The translations under genes were made by a program, and so were the position numbers. 64,000 bases of DNA from CALJFL01 sp036961205 (lineage in GTDB: Bacteria; Pseudomonadota; Gammaproteobacteria; Pseudomonadales; Halieaceae), in assembly GCA_036961205.1 (NCBI GenBank), contig JBALVI010000002.1, positions 124,001-188,000 on the forward strand, read 5' to 3'. Below, piece by piece: positions 52,976 to 62,760 of this stretch (position 1 is its first letter; every line of letters begins with the position of its first letter). The notes under the pieces are model-generated. The model saw only the letters and a program-made list of their open reading frames with translations, was not told the DNA's origin and did not search any database.

Positions 52976-53910
52976 TCACAGACCGCCGACGATATCGAGT
53001 AACAGCGAAAGACTCCTACTCTGCTCCTGGTGATCGATCGATGCCACCCGACCGCGGGCAATCAGGTGGGTAATGCCCAGTTCAGATTGATATTGTTGCA
53101 AGCGGTCACGAACCGCATGCCGGTCACCCACTATCGCCCAGTCATTCACGTCGCCCGCTTTCTCGAGCAGTTGCTTTGGTAGCGACGCCTGTAAGGCCAT
53201 GGAAGCCTGTTCCAAAAGACCGGCATTGTCAGACACAAAAACACTACGCATAACAGGTACGGTCAGCACATTCGGCTGTCCCGCCTCCACCAGTGCTTCG
53301 CGATAGATCCGGTAATTCTGTTGCAACACCGCCAGCGATTCCAGCGGGGACGCCAGATAGGGCAAGCCAAGACTGCCTGCCTGCTTCAAAGCCAAGGGAC
53401 CAAACGCGGCCAGCCAAACAGGGGGATGCGGCTTTTGTATGGCAGCGGAGCCAGCCCGGGGCTGGGTCGACCCGATGTTTCTTCAATTAACGGCTCACCC
53501 CTTAGCGCTGCCAGCATTTCCTCGAGGTTCTTCTGGAACCGTTGCCGCTTCTCTTTCTGGGGAAATCCAAAGGCCCGAAACAGATCCTCTCCCAAACCTC
53601 TGCCTACACCCAAAATAAGACGACCATTTGACAGGTGATCGAGCACCGCCACCTCTTCCGCTGCCAGTATCGGATTGCGAATTGGCAATAGAACAGAAGT
53701 GGTACCCAGTTTTATCCGCTCACCACCGGCAGCCGCAGCCGCCAGTAACAGCATGGGTGAAGGAACCGCTCGCGAATCGGTAAAGTGGTTTTCGGGCACC
53801 CACAACGAATGGAAGCCCTCAGCTTCCGCCCAGGCCGCCTGATCACGCAAGGCAGCCGCCCGCCAACCCTGGCGAGATGTCCAGGCAGTAAGGCCTACTT
53901 CCAGAGTCAC
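52976..53910 (-). pseudogene. LLM-class flavin-dependent oxidoreductase, broken by a frameshift
   Basis: Two frames give one protein of ~310 residues. The first part (53910 down to about 53440) starts with GTG and carries GLTAWTSRQGWRAAALRDQ, KLGTTSVLLPIRNPI and LILGVGRGLGEDLFRAFGF; the second (about 53440 to 52976) reads on with HPPVWLAAFGPLALKQAGSLG and ends LLDIVGG. The change of frame falls close to GCTGCCATACAAAAGCC, where a single missing base would restore AIQKPHPPVW, a normal LLM junction. As read, translation would end after residue ~174. It is a pseudogene or a sequence error. Confidence 0.85.
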
Positions 53911-53921
53911 TGAGTTAGCGT

Positions 53922-55442
53922 CTAGAAAAACCCCAGCGGATTTATATCATGACTTACCAACATACACTTGGTCTGCTGATAATGCTCCAGCGCCATCTTG
54001 TGAGTCTCGCGACCTATACCCGACTTCTTGTAGCCTCCAAATGCAGCATGTGCCGGATACGCGTGGTAACAATTCATCCACACCCTGCCCGCTTTGATAC
54101 CACGCCCCATGCGATAGGCGCGATTGGTATCCCTGGTCCATACGCCTGCACCCAATCCGTAATCTGTTGCATTAGCAAGAGACAAAGCCTCCGCTTCATC
54201 CTTGAAACTGGTTACTCCCAGGGTCGGGCCAAAAATTTCTTCCTGGAACACTCGCATGTCATTAGTGCCCTGCAAGAGTGTGGGCTGTATGTAGTAGCCG
54301 CCGGCAATATCACTGCCCACCGTGGCCTTGTCCCCGCCCAGCAGAAAAGTCGCCCCATCCTCACGCGCCACGTCCATGTACGACATAATCTTGTCGAACT
54401 GTTCTTTTGAGGCCTGCGCGCCCACCATAGTCTCGGTATCCAACGGATTACCCTGCTTAATGTTCTTGGCCCGCTCCAACACCTTGTCGATAAAATCACT
54501 GTAGATACCTTCCTGCACCAAAGCGCGGGATGGACAAGTGCACACCTCGCCCTGGTTAAAGAAGCCCATTAATAAGCCTTCCACACACTTGCTGACGAAC
54601 TCATCCTCCTGCGCCATCACGTCGTCGAAATAGATATTGGGCGACTTACCACCCAGCTCTACCGTTGAAGGAATCAAGGTCTTCGCCGCATTCGCCAAAA
54701 TCTGATGACCTACTGCGGTGGAACCAGTGAACGCGATTTTCGCGATGCGATCAGAACTTGCCAGCGCCTGACCGATCTCGCTGCCATAGCCATTGAGAAT
54801 ATTGACCACCCCCGGTGGCAGTAGATCACCGATCATTTCCATCAGCACCAGGATTGAAACAGGCGTCTGCTCAGCGGGCTTTAAAATTACGCAATTACCC
54901 GCCGCTAGTGCAGGCGCCAACTTCCAACCCGCCATCAACAGGGGGAAATTCCAGGGAATAATCTGGCCAACAACGCCCAGCGGTTCATGAAAGTGATAAG
55001 CGACCGTATTGGTATCGATCTCGGCGGCACTGCCCTCCTGCGCGCGAATGCAGCCTGCAAAGTAACGAAAGTGGTCCACCAACAGCGGAATATCGGCATT
55101 CAGAGTTTCCCGTATGGCTTTACCGTTTTCCCAGGTTTCGACGTAGGCAAGCACTTCGAGGTTTTGCTCTATCCGGTCGGCTACCCTTAGCAATATGTTG
55201 GATCGCTCCGCCGCAGACGTTTTGCCCCAACCGTCGGCAGCATCGTGTGCAACATCCAGGGCTTTGTGCAGATCCGCCGCAGTGGACCGCGGTATCTCGC
55301 AAAATGCTGCGCCAGTAACCGGTGTAATATTGTCAAAATACTTACCTTCCAATGGCGCCACCCAATCGCCACCAATATAATTAGCGTAGCGGTCTTTGAA
55401 ACTGTAGAGGGCGCCGTCATTGCCGGGCATTGCGTATTGCAT
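53922..55442 (-). CDS. Aldehyde dehydrogenase (AldB/ExaC type)
   Basis: A 506-residue NAD-dependent aldehyde dehydrogenase. It has NFPLLMAGWKLAPALAAGN, the catalytic Glu in VELGGKSPN and the Cys nucleophile in FFNQGEVCTCPSRALV. The CTCPSR form matches the AldB/ExaC acetaldehyde and general aldehyde group. Two Met codons compete at 55448 and 55442; I chose 55442 because CAGGAG is then seven bases upstream. It is divergent from a cytochrome P450, suggesting it oxidises an aldehyde derived from a P450-hydroxylated substrate. Confidence 0.93.
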   Translation of the reverse strand: MQYAMPGNDGALYSFKDRYANYIGGDWVAPLEGKYFDNITPVTGAAFCEIPRSTAADLHKALDVAHDAADGWGKTSAAERSNILLRVADRIEQNLEVLAYVETWENGKAIRETLNADIPLLVDHFRYFAGCIRAQEGSAAEIDTNTVAYHFHEPLGVVGQIIPWNFPLLMAGWKLAPALAAGNCVILKPAEQTPVSILVLMEMIGDLLPPGVVNILNGYGSEIGQALASSDRIAKIAFTGSTAVGHQILANAAKTLIPSTVELGGKSPNIYFDDVMAQEDEFVSKCVEGLLMGFFNQGEVCTCPSRALVQEGIYSDFIDKVLERAKNIKQGNPLDTETMVGAQASKEQFDKIMSYMDVAREDGATFLLGGDKATVGSDIAGGYYIQPTLLQGTNDMRVFQEEIFGPTLGVTSFKDEAEALSLANATDYGLGAGVWTRDTNRAYRMGRGIKAGRVWMNCYHAYPAHAAFGGYKKSGIGRETHKMALEHYQQTKCMLVSHDINPLGFF

Positions 55443-55683
55443 GGTCATTCTCCTGTCGATCTTATAAAGGGGTGCTAACAAGGTTATTGCGAGACCTCAT
55501 TAATATAGACCAGACGGCAGCGTTTTGTGGACTTCAAGTGCACATCGAAATACCTATAAACGCGACTAGTTGCCAAAGGTATACATTTATATACTTTAAA
55601 ACTGGCGCGGGACCGACTTCCCGCTTATGGTATTTGTCAGTGACGGCCTCGGCTTCCGAGGTCGCGCCATAAGGAATACACAG

Positions 55684-56928
55684 ATGAGCCAGGCGCAATC
55701 CGATTTACTGCCTATTGAGGAAATTTACAACCCGAACTCTGCCGAGTACATGGAGGACCCTGTTCCCGCTTGCCTGGCGTTGGCGCGCCGGGGTGAGTTG
55801 GTCTGGTATGAACCGTGGCAGGCCTGGATTATGACCCGTATGCCCGACATCATGGCCTGCTGGAAAGAAGAATACCTCTCCTCCGACTTTTACGACTGGG
55901 AGTTTGCGCCAGTGCGCCCACCAGAAGACGAGTGGACCAATTTCGAGCGCGCCATGATAGGTCATAGCCTGCTGTCTGATCACGACCACCATCGGTTGGT
56001 ACGCCGGGTGACTGCACCTGCTTTTTCACGCAATGTGGTTGATAAAATCCAGGCCAAGATTGAGCCCGATGTTCAACGCCTGTTTGACGATCTGGGCACT
56101 CCTGATAGCTTCGACTACATTACCGAAATTGCCGCGCACATCCCGTTTATCTCCATCACCCGTATGGTCGGTATTCCTGAAAAGTACTGGCCGGACATTC
56201 GCAAAGTCGTACTCACGTTCACCGAGACCTGGAACCCCACGATTTCCGATGAGCGCCGCGAAGCAGCGCGTCAGGACAGCAATCGAGCCATCGATATTAT
56301 TCGGGAAGTCATTGCGGAACGGCGCGCGAGTCCTGAACAAGACGATTTTCTCAGTACACTACTTAAGATCGAGCAGGACAACCCGGACTTTGTAGAAGGC
56401 GACATTATTACGCTGATACTCGCACTGATAGGCGCAGGCGCAGACACCACGCTGGTGGCACAGCAATGGTCAGTTTATGCCTTACTCAAAAATCCCGATC
56501 AGATCGAATCGGCGCTGATCTCACCCGATGCATTTTCTAATGCCTTCAGTGAAATAAGTCGCTGGGGTGCATCATCCAAAATGGGCTTTGCCAGATATGC
56601 GCCGGCTGACATGGAACTACTGGGTGAAAAAATTCGTAAGGGCCAGATGATTCTGATGATGCCGCACCTCAAGGACCATGACCCCGAATACTATGACAAC
56701 CCCGAGGTACTCGACGTACAACGCAAGTTCAATCCCGATGTGCTATTTGGATACGGTCCTCGCTTTTGTATAGGCGCAGCGCTGGCCAAGCGCCAGCTAT
56801 ACCTGACGATATCAGAGCTATTTCGTCGCTTCCCCAAGCTGGAACTGGCCAGTGAACCGGAACGGGATGAAGGTGACCACAATGCAGTGGTGTTTAAACA
56901 GCTGTTGCTGAAGACCAACTTAACTTAA
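55684..56928 (+). CDS. Bacterial cytochrome P450
   Basis: A 414-residue soluble P450. Helix I has IGAGADTTLVAQQW, the ExxR is EISRW, and the haem loop is FGYGPRFCIGAALAKRQ (Cys ligand). DHDHHRLVRRVTAPAFS is the helix C region. It would hydroxylate a hydrophobic molecule using a ferredoxin pair, none of which is encoded here. I chose the ATG at 55684; an ATG at 55627 adds non-conserved residues. It is divergent from the aldehyde dehydrogenase gene. Confidence 0.92.
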   Translation: MSQAQSDLLPIEEIYNPNSAEYMEDPVPACLALARRGELVWYEPWQAWIMTRMPDIMACWKEEYLSSDFYDWEFAPVRPPEDEWTNFERAMIGHSLLSDHDHHRLVRRVTAPAFSRNVVDKIQAKIEPDVQRLFDDLGTPDSFDYITEIAAHIPFISITRMVGIPEKYWPDIRKVVLTFTETWNPTISDERREAARQDSNRAIDIIREVIAERRASPEQDDFLSTLLKIEQDNPDFVEGDIITLILALIGAGADTTLVAQQWSVYALLKNPDQIESALISPDAFSNAFSEISRWGASSKMGFARYAPADMELLGEKIRKGQMILMMPHLKDHDPEYYDNPEVLDVQRKFNPDVLFGYGPRFCIGAALAKRQLYLTISELFRRFPKLELASEPERDEGDHNAVVFKQLLLKTNLT

Positions 56929-56959
56929 TAACTGGCAGAACAGTTCAGCAGTTCATATT

Positions 56960-57778
56960 TCACAGCGAAAATCGGCTTTTCACCGCCTCTTGCAGCTCCT
57001 GGCTTGGGCGGAAGCCACTTAAAAAGCTGTTTACTTTTTTCGCCAAACATTTTTGATATTTTTTTCGATCAACGGGTAGCTCTAAAAATTCCTGCAACAG
57101 CATTGCACCCTTGTCAGCCACCAGAAACTCTTCATAAGGCAATTCCAGAACCTTTGAAAACCTTGCACGATAGCGCTTAAGGGCAACTTCATAGTCATTG
57201 TACTGCAGCTGTCGCTCTACCCAGGCAGGCTTATCCATTAGCGTTTTAACCACCATTTCGTTGTAGCTGGCATTCTGTGGATTCATTTCTGACATATGGG
57301 AATGCAGATACAGCTTCATGGACGAGACAAGCCTGTCGAAGGGATCCCTGGTCATAAGAATGATACTGGCATCACCAACACTATCGCGCATGTCGTCAAT
57401 GGCCTGCTCTGCAAGCAGCATGTAGTCGGGCGTAATCTCGCCACCAAGTACTCCTGCTGGTGGTATGCCCGCATATAGATCACGGTACTCATAAGATCCG
57501 GGAGGATTATTCGCCAGCAACATGTTAACCCTATATTCAAAGCGGCCCCTGCTCGTCAGCAGGAGATGCGGCCTGCGAAGCTGTCGCTTAGCCCTGCCCA
57601 GTGCGCGACTCATCTGCAACTGAGGTGAACGCAAGCCATGCTTAGTGTCGAAGTAGTGCAGTTCTTTCACCGGATGCAGATTCACATTCGCCGCTTTCAC
57701 CAGCACTTTGTGTAATAGCGTTGTGCCACAGCGCTGGGAGCCAACACCAATCACATAATTGCCGCACGCGTTAACCAT
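56960..57778 (-). CDS. PAPS-dependent sulfotransferase domain protein
   Basis: A 272-residue protein. The PAPS loop is GVGSQRCGTTLLHKVLV near 12 and the 3'-phosphate site includes MTRDPFDRLVSSMKLYLHSH. The C-terminal part has LELPYEEFLVADKGAMLLQEFLELP. It could sulfate a polysaccharide or small molecule, but the acceptor is unknown. It is convergent with the P450 gene and divergent from the LysE-family gene. Confidence 0.85.
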   Translation of the reverse strand: MVNACGNYVIGVGSQRCGTTLLHKVLVKAANVNLHPVKELHYFDTKHGLRSPQLQMSRALGRAKRQLRRPHLLLTSRGRFEYRVNMLLANNPPGSYEYRDLYAGIPPAGVLGGEITPDYMLLAEQAIDDMRDSVGDASIILMTRDPFDRLVSSMKLYLHSHMSEMNPQNASYNEMVVKTLMDKPAWVERQLQYNDYEVALKRYRARFSKVLELPYEEFLVADKGAMLLQEFLELPVDRKKYQKCLAKKVNSFLSGFRPSQELQEAVKSRFSL

Positions 57779-57912
57779 CAGGCCCCATCATCCTTTGACG
57801 ACTCCTTCACCACATATGAGCTAGCTACGCTTTTGTTCAATTATTGTGTTCCTGATCAAAATATTGCACACGACATAAACATATCCTGGCAGAAGTGTCG
57901 CATAATCGCGAT

Positions 57913-58515
57913 ATGACTTACGAACTACTAACCGCCCTGGCCGCATTTGCTTTTGTTGCCACCATCACCCCCGGGCCAAACAACCTTATGCTGATGGCGT
58001 CCGGGGCAAACTTTGGGTTCCGGCGGACCATTCCCCATATGGCGGGCGTCAACATAGGCTTCACCGTTATGGTGCTGCTGATAGGCGTCGGTATCACCCA
58101 GCTATTCGATGCGTATCCCACTAGCTATGAGGTGCTTAAGTATTTCAGCATTGGCTATCTGTTGTATCTGGCGTACAAGATTATGACCGCCGCGGAAGCA
58201 CCGAAAGCAGATGAGACCAGCAAACAGCCTTTCAGCTTCTTACAGGCGGCTGCCTTTCAGTGGGTGAACCCCAAAGCGTGGACCATGGCACTGACCTCGA
58301 CAGCGATATACTCGCCTTCACGTACACTGGAGGCCATTGCGCTGGTGGCATTGGTTTTCGGTCTTATTAATTTGCCGTGCATCACCGTCTGGACTTCAAT
58401 GGGGCAACAAATCAGCCGGTTTCTGACCAGTAGCCGACGGCTGAAAACGTTTAACTTTTCGATGGCGGCGCTGCTGGTCGGATCACTCTATCCTGTGTTA
58501 TTTAGCAGCAACTAG
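57913..58515 (+). CDS. LysE/RhtB-family amino-acid exporter
   Basis: A 200-residue membrane protein with six hydrophobic segments. FVATITPGPNNLMLMASGANFGFRR is the LysE/RhtB signature. It probably exports an amino acid or derivative. A GTG six codons upstream (57895) is an alternative start; the ATG at 57913 fits the family's N-terminus better. Confidence 0.88.
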   Translation: MTYELLTALAAFAFVATITPGPNNLMLMASGANFGFRRTIPHMAGVNIGFTVMVLLIGVGITQLFDAYPTSYEVLKYFSIGYLLYLAYKIMTAAEAPKADETSKQPFSFLQAAAFQWVNPKAWTMALTSTAIYSPSRTLEAIALVALVFGLINLPCITVWTSMGQQISRFLTSSRRLKTFNFSMAALLVGSLYPVLFSSN

Positions 58516-58525
58516 TGCCGCGGAA

Positions 58526-59653
58526 TCATCCGCGATGGTATCGCTGCGCCACCAAAGGCATTTTGGTAACCTTGATAGGAACGTCGCGCCCGCGCACACT
58601 GGCAAACAACGCAGTCTCTGCGGCCGAATACTGAGCATCTATGTAGGCCATTCCCACCGGGACTTGCAGAGTGGGAGCATAACCGCCACTGGTAACTGCC
58701 CCGACGATATTACCTTCACTATCTTTGACCTCAGCGCCCTCTCGCACCGGCGCGCGACCGTCCACGACAAATCCCACGCGCTTACGGGTTACGCCATTGG
58801 CTATCTGCGCAAGTATTGTCTCTGCGCCGGGAAATCCGGCTGCTTTTTCGCCATCAGCACGACGACTCTTGCTGATTGACCAGATTAACCCTGCTTCAAC
58901 CGGGCTGGTGTCGGTATTCATATCATGTCCGTACAGACATAGCCCCGCCTCCAACCGCAGCGTGTCTCGAGCACCCAGTCCTATAGGTTCCACCAGGTCG
59001 GAAGAGAGTAGCTCCCTGGCCAACACCTCTGCCTTGTCTGCCGGGACTGATATTTCAAAACCATCCTCGCCCGTATAACCTGAACGAGTGACATAGCAAG
59101 AGGCTCCCAGAATATCCACTCGCGCACCGGTCATAAAAACCAGGTCAGATACTGCTGGCGCCAATTCACAGAGCACAGAGACAGCCTTTGGCCCCTGCAG
59201 TGCTAACAGCGCACGATCTTCCAGATATTCCACTTCGACACCGGACAGATTGGCACGCAGATGCGCAATATCCTGTTCTTTACAGTCGGCATTGACCACC
59301 AGGAAATAATCGTCTTGTCCCCAGCAGCAAATAATAAGGTCGTCGAGAATGCCTCCACGCTCATTCAAAAAGGTGCCGTAGACCTGCCTGTCGATGCCCA
59401 GCGCGCCAACGTCCACAGGAATCAATTGTTCCAGTTGCGCAGCTACATTTTCGCCGCGAATTCTGACCTGCCCCATGTGACTGACATCAAACAAACCGGC
59501 GGCTTGGCGCGTATGTAGGTGTTCCTTGATGATCCCCTGCGGATACTGCACCGGCATTTCATAGCCGGCGAACGGTACCATGCGGGCACCCAATTCGAGA
59601 TGGAGACTATGCAGCACAGTACGCTGGCTCTGTTGATTTTCGGTGACGCTCAT
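58526..59653 (-). CDS. gcvT: Aminomethyltransferase (glycine cleavage T-protein)
   Basis: A 375-residue folate-binding enzyme releasing 5,10-methylene-tetrahydrofolate and ammonia from aminomethylated H-protein. It has MVPFAGYEMPVQYP, LFDVSHMGQVRIRG (Asp near 55), the ARDTLRLEAGLCLYGHD motif and the C-terminal barrel. It is the second gene behind sdaA, 15 bp apart. The other glycine cleavage genes (gcvH, gcvP) are not in the window. Confidence 0.94.
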   Translation of the reverse strand: MSVTENQQSQRTVLHSLHLELGARMVPFAGYEMPVQYPQGIIKEHLHTRQAAGLFDVSHMGQVRIRGENVAAQLEQLIPVDVGALGIDRQVYGTFLNERGGILDDLIICCWGQDDYFLVVNADCKEQDIAHLRANLSGVEVEYLEDRALLALQGPKAVSVLCELAPAVSDLVFMTGARVDILGASCYVTRSGYTGEDGFEISVPADKAEVLARELLSSDLVEPIGLGARDTLRLEAGLCLYGHDMNTDTSPVEAGLIWSISKSRRADGEKAAGFPGAETILAQIANGVTRKRVGFVVDGRAPVREGAEVKDSEGNIVGAVTSGGYAPTLQVPVGMAYIDAQYSAAETALFASVRGRDVPIKVTKMPLVAQRYHRG

Positions 59654-59668
59654 TCTTTAGCTCCTACG

Positions 59669-61072
59669 CTAACATTCCACTATATTGACGGGGACTTCCA
59701 ACACGTTCAGCGCCAGTCCTCCGCGCGCCGTTTCCTTGTACTTTTGCTTCATGTCACGACCGGTGTCGCGCATGGTACGAATCACTTTATCCAGCGATAC
59801 AAAATGCGTTCCATCGCCATACAGGGCAAGCCGCGCCGCCGATATCGCTTTGATGGCACCCATCGCATTGCGCTCTATACACGGCACCTGCACCAGCCCA
59901 CCAACGGGGTCACAGGTTAAGCCCAGGTTGTGCTCCATTGCAATCTCAGCCGCGTTCTCTACCTGCCCCGGCGTACCACCCAGGGCTTCAGTAAGCGCGC
60001 CAGCCGCCATCGAGCAAGCCGAACCTACCTCGCCCTGGCAACCGACCTCGGCCCCTGATATCGACGCATTCATTTTGTACAAAATACCAATAGCCGCTGC
60101 GGTCAGAAAATAGCGACAGACATCTTCTTCATTGGCACCCTGGCAGTGATCGAGATAATATTTCAGCACAGCCGGAATAATTCCCGCTGCGCCATTGGTC
60201 GGTGCTGTGACGATACGGCCACCGGAGGCATTTTCCTCATTCACCGCCAGCGCATAAAGAGTCACCCAATCCATGGTGTTGAGCGACTTATCGCCAAAAG
60301 AATCTGTCTGACTCTTCAGCTGCCTGAACATGTGGGACGCGCGGCGTTTTACCTTCAAACCCCCGGGCATAATGCCCTCAGTGGCACAACCCTTTTTAAT
60401 GCAGGCTTCCATCACCCGCCATAATTTCAGCGACAGCTCGCGGATGTCCTTTTCCGAACGCCAGGCTTTCTCATTTTCCATCATCAGCGCACTGATCGAG
60501 AGGCCGCTGTCTGCGCACATCACCAACAACTCATCGCCACTAGTGAAGGGATAAGGCAATTCCGTGGGATCATCAACGATAGCGTCATTCTCAGACGCGG
60601 TCTCATCGACGATAAATCCGCCGCCGACTGAATAAAATGTTTTACGGGTGATCTCAACGCCTTGCGAATCGAAGGCGGTGAACTGCATGCCATTGGAATG
60701 AAAAGGCAGGCTTTTACGCTTGTGTAGTATCAAGTCGGTGGATCGCTCAAAGGCGATAAGCTTGTCGCCCATTAAGGCCAGTTCACTGCTCTCTTCTATT
60801 TTGGCTACCCTGCTCGCAATTTGATCAACATTGACGTGCTCGGGAGTTTCTCCCTCAAGTCCCAACAAAATCGCCTTGGGGCTACCATGTCCTTTACCCG
60901 TTAATCCCAGAGAGCCAAACAACTCCGCCTTAACTCGAGCAACAGAGCCATACAAAGTACCTTCCTGTTGCAGGTGAAGCGCGAATAAACGGGCCGCTTT
61001 CATCGGGCCCACAGTATGCGAGCTGGAGGGGCCAATGCCGATCTTGAACAGGTCGAAAGCGCTAATACTCAT
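59669..61072 (-). CDS. sdaA: L-serine ammonia-lyase
   Basis: A 467-residue Fe-S enzyme deaminating serine to pyruvate. The N-terminal beta domain begins MSISAFDLFKIGIGPSSSHTVGP. The alpha domain carries cluster Cys in GCQGEVGSACSMAAGAL and GLTCDPVGGLVQVPC. It is the single-chain type 2 enzyme. I chose the ATG at 61072, where similarity starts; an ATG at 61114 adds a non-conserved extension. It precedes gcvT, linking serine and glycine breakdown on one transcript. Confidence 0.93.
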   Translation of the reverse strand: MSISAFDLFKIGIGPSSSHTVGPMKAARLFALHLQQEGTLYGSVARVKAELFGSLGLTGKGHGSPKAILLGLEGETPEHVNVDQIASRVAKIEESSELALMGDKLIAFERSTDLILHKRKSLPFHSNGMQFTAFDSQGVEITRKTFYSVGGGFIVDETASENDAIVDDPTELPYPFTSGDELLVMCADSGLSISALMMENEKAWRSEKDIRELSLKLWRVMEACIKKGCATEGIMPGGLKVKRRASHMFRQLKSQTDSFGDKSLNTMDWVTLYALAVNEENASGGRIVTAPTNGAAGIIPAVLKYYLDHCQGANEEDVCRYFLTAAAIGILYKMNASISGAEVGCQGEVGSACSMAAGALTEALGGTPGQVENAAEIAMEHNLGLTCDPVGGLVQVPCIERNAMGAIKAISAARLALYGDGTHFVSLDKVIRTMRDTGRDMKQKYKETARGGLALNVLEVPVNIVEC

Positions 61073-61216
61073 GCTTGTATCTGCTCTGTAGGTTATACGG
61101 GGAAACTGTCGCATATTGTAGCTGGTGTAGACAATGGATATGTGACTGTCGCAAAAGACAAAAAATCGGCATTATTAGCTCCGCTGAACTTAACCCGCAA
61201 GAGATGACCGCTACCA

Positions 61217-62167
61217 GTGCACACGCAGGACTTCGAAGTACTTCAACATGCAAGGCAGTGGTGCGAGTCTGACTCCGCGCCCTGGCTGTGTACTATTGTC
61301 GCCGCCACCGGCTCCTCGCCCCGACCAGTGGGCTCGATGCTGGTGGCCTCGCCAGATGGACAGCAGGTCGGCTCCGTATCCGGAGGCTGTGTTGAAGAAG
61401 ATTTACTTGAACGTTTGCGCGCCGGTGAATTCGACCCGCAGCGCATACACCTGCAGGACTATGGTGTCAGTGCGGAAGAGAATGAGCGGTTGGGCCTGCC
61501 CTGCGGCGGCCGGCTTACCATCCTGCTACAGGCGCTAACACCTTCCGATTGTCCCTGGCTGGATGAAATTCTTGCAGCGCTTGACGATCGTCATTGCATA
61601 GAAAGGCAACTCGACCTCGAATCTGGCCAAACGCTGCTGGTCTCCAGGAAGCAGTTTGCAGATCTCTCACTTGAGTCATCCACCCTGCATCAATCTTTCG
61701 GCCCACAAATGCGAATGTTGCTAGTTGGCGCAGGTCAACTGGCCCAGAGCCTCTCGGAATTAGCCCTGGCCATGGATTACGAAGTCATGGTGACTGATAC
61801 CCGCCAACTTATGTTATCCCAGTGGGAGGGCCCCGACGTGCCGCTGCTGCAGGGCATGCCCGACGATATTGTCCGCGAACATGCCAGCGATAGACGCTCT
61901 GTCATTATCACCCTCACCCACGATCCGCGTATTGACGACATGGCCCTGATGGAGGCCCTGGGCACCGAGGCTTGGTATGTTGGCGCGCTCGGGTCCATGC
62001 GCACCACTACTGCGCGCCTGGAGCGGCTCCGGCAGCTGGATATCCCCGAAGAGCAAATAGACAGGTTATACGCACCGGTTGGCCTGGATATAGGCAGTAA
62101 AACACCCCATGAAATCGCCATATCCATTATGGCCCAACTGGTTCAACTTCGGCGCAGTAGCCACTGA
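61217..62167 (+). CDS. XdhC/CoxF family molybdoenzyme maturation protein
   Basis: A 316-residue protein with GTG start. The N-terminal XdhC/CoxI part has TIVAATGSSPRPVGSMLVAS and GSVSGGCVEEDLLERLRAG; a Rossmann-like C-terminal part has LLVGAGQLAQSLSELALAMDYEV and GALGSMRTT. Family members bind molybdenum cofactor and help sulfurate or insert it into xanthine-dehydrogenase-type enzymes. A MocA-like cytidylyltransferase gene overlaps the end region 2 bp downstream. No molybdoenzyme subunit gene is in the window. Confidence 0.88.
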   Translation: MHTQDFEVLQHARQWCESDSAPWLCTIVAATGSSPRPVGSMLVASPDGQQVGSVSGGCVEEDLLERLRAGEFDPQRIHLQDYGVSAEENERLGLPCGGRLTILLQALTPSDCPWLDEILAALDDRHCIERQLDLESGQTLLVSRKQFADLSLESSTLHQSFGPQMRMLLVGAGQLAQSLSELALAMDYEVMVTDTRQLMLSQWEGPDVPLLQGMPDDIVREHASDRRSVIITLTHDPRIDDMALMEALGTEAWYVGALGSMRTTTARLERLRQLDIPEEQIDRLYAPVGLDIGSKTPHEIAISIMAQLVQLRRSSH

Positions 62168-62168
62168 T

Positions 62169-62753
62169 ATGGCGGTCGGGGTGATATTACTTGCCGGTGG
62201 TCGCAGTCGTCGCTTCGGCGCCGACAAACGGCTTAGCGAATTCCTCCCGGGCCGCACCTTATTGGAACTTACCTTAAAAAATATTTCGCTAAGTCAGCTG
62301 GAACTAATGGTTTGCTTGCGTGCTGACGACCAGGTGTTAGAGGAAAAGTTGACGAGTGCAGGCATTAACTGCCAGCGTTGCAGCAACTCAGATCAGGGTA
62401 TGGGTGCCACGATTGCAGAGGGCGTAGCTGGTGTACCTGCCTGGAGTGGTGTATTGATTGCATTGGCCGATATGCCCTGGATTCAACCTGCAACTTTTGA
62501 CTCGGTAGCGCAACAGACCAACCCCGGAAGCATTTGCATTCCCACTTTCAAGAATCAGAGAGGGCATCCCGTGGGCTTTGGCCGCGTATTTTTTGAGGAT
62601 CTCGCAGAACTGGACGGTGACGTGGGCGCCAGAAGTATTATTAATAAATATGCGCAGAAAGTGCAAGAGTTGCCTACCGATGACCACGGCATACTGCGAG
62701 ACATCGATAGACCGGATGACATAAAGTCCTGCCCCATCGACCAGCACAGCTGA
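62169..62753 (+). CDS. MocA-like molybdenum cofactor nucleotidyltransferase
   Basis: A 194-residue NTP transferase. AVGVILLAGGRSRRFGADKR is the nucleotide-binding start, VLIALADMPWIQP the metal site, and KNQRGHPVGFGRVFFEDLAEL the C-terminal motif of MocA/MobA-like proteins. It probably attaches CMP to molybdopterin, which goes with XdhC upstream. I chose the ATG at 62169, directly after the xdhC stop; an ATG at 62109 lies inside that gene. Confidence 0.88.
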   Translation: MAVGVILLAGGRSRRFGADKRLSEFLPGRTLLELTLKNISLSQLELMVCLRADDQVLEEKLTSAGINCQRCSNSDQGMGATIAEGVAGVPAWSGVLIALADMPWIQPATFDSVAQQTNPGSICIPTFKNQRGHPVGFGRVFFEDLAELDGDVGARSIINKYAQKVQELPTDDHGILRDIDRPDDIKSCPIDQHS

Positions 62754-62760
62754 AACGAAG

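Noticed and set aside
53386..53486. Programmed frameshift in the LLM oxidoreductase
   Set aside because: No recognisable slippery heptamer or following stimulatory structure; LLM enzymes are not known to use recoding.
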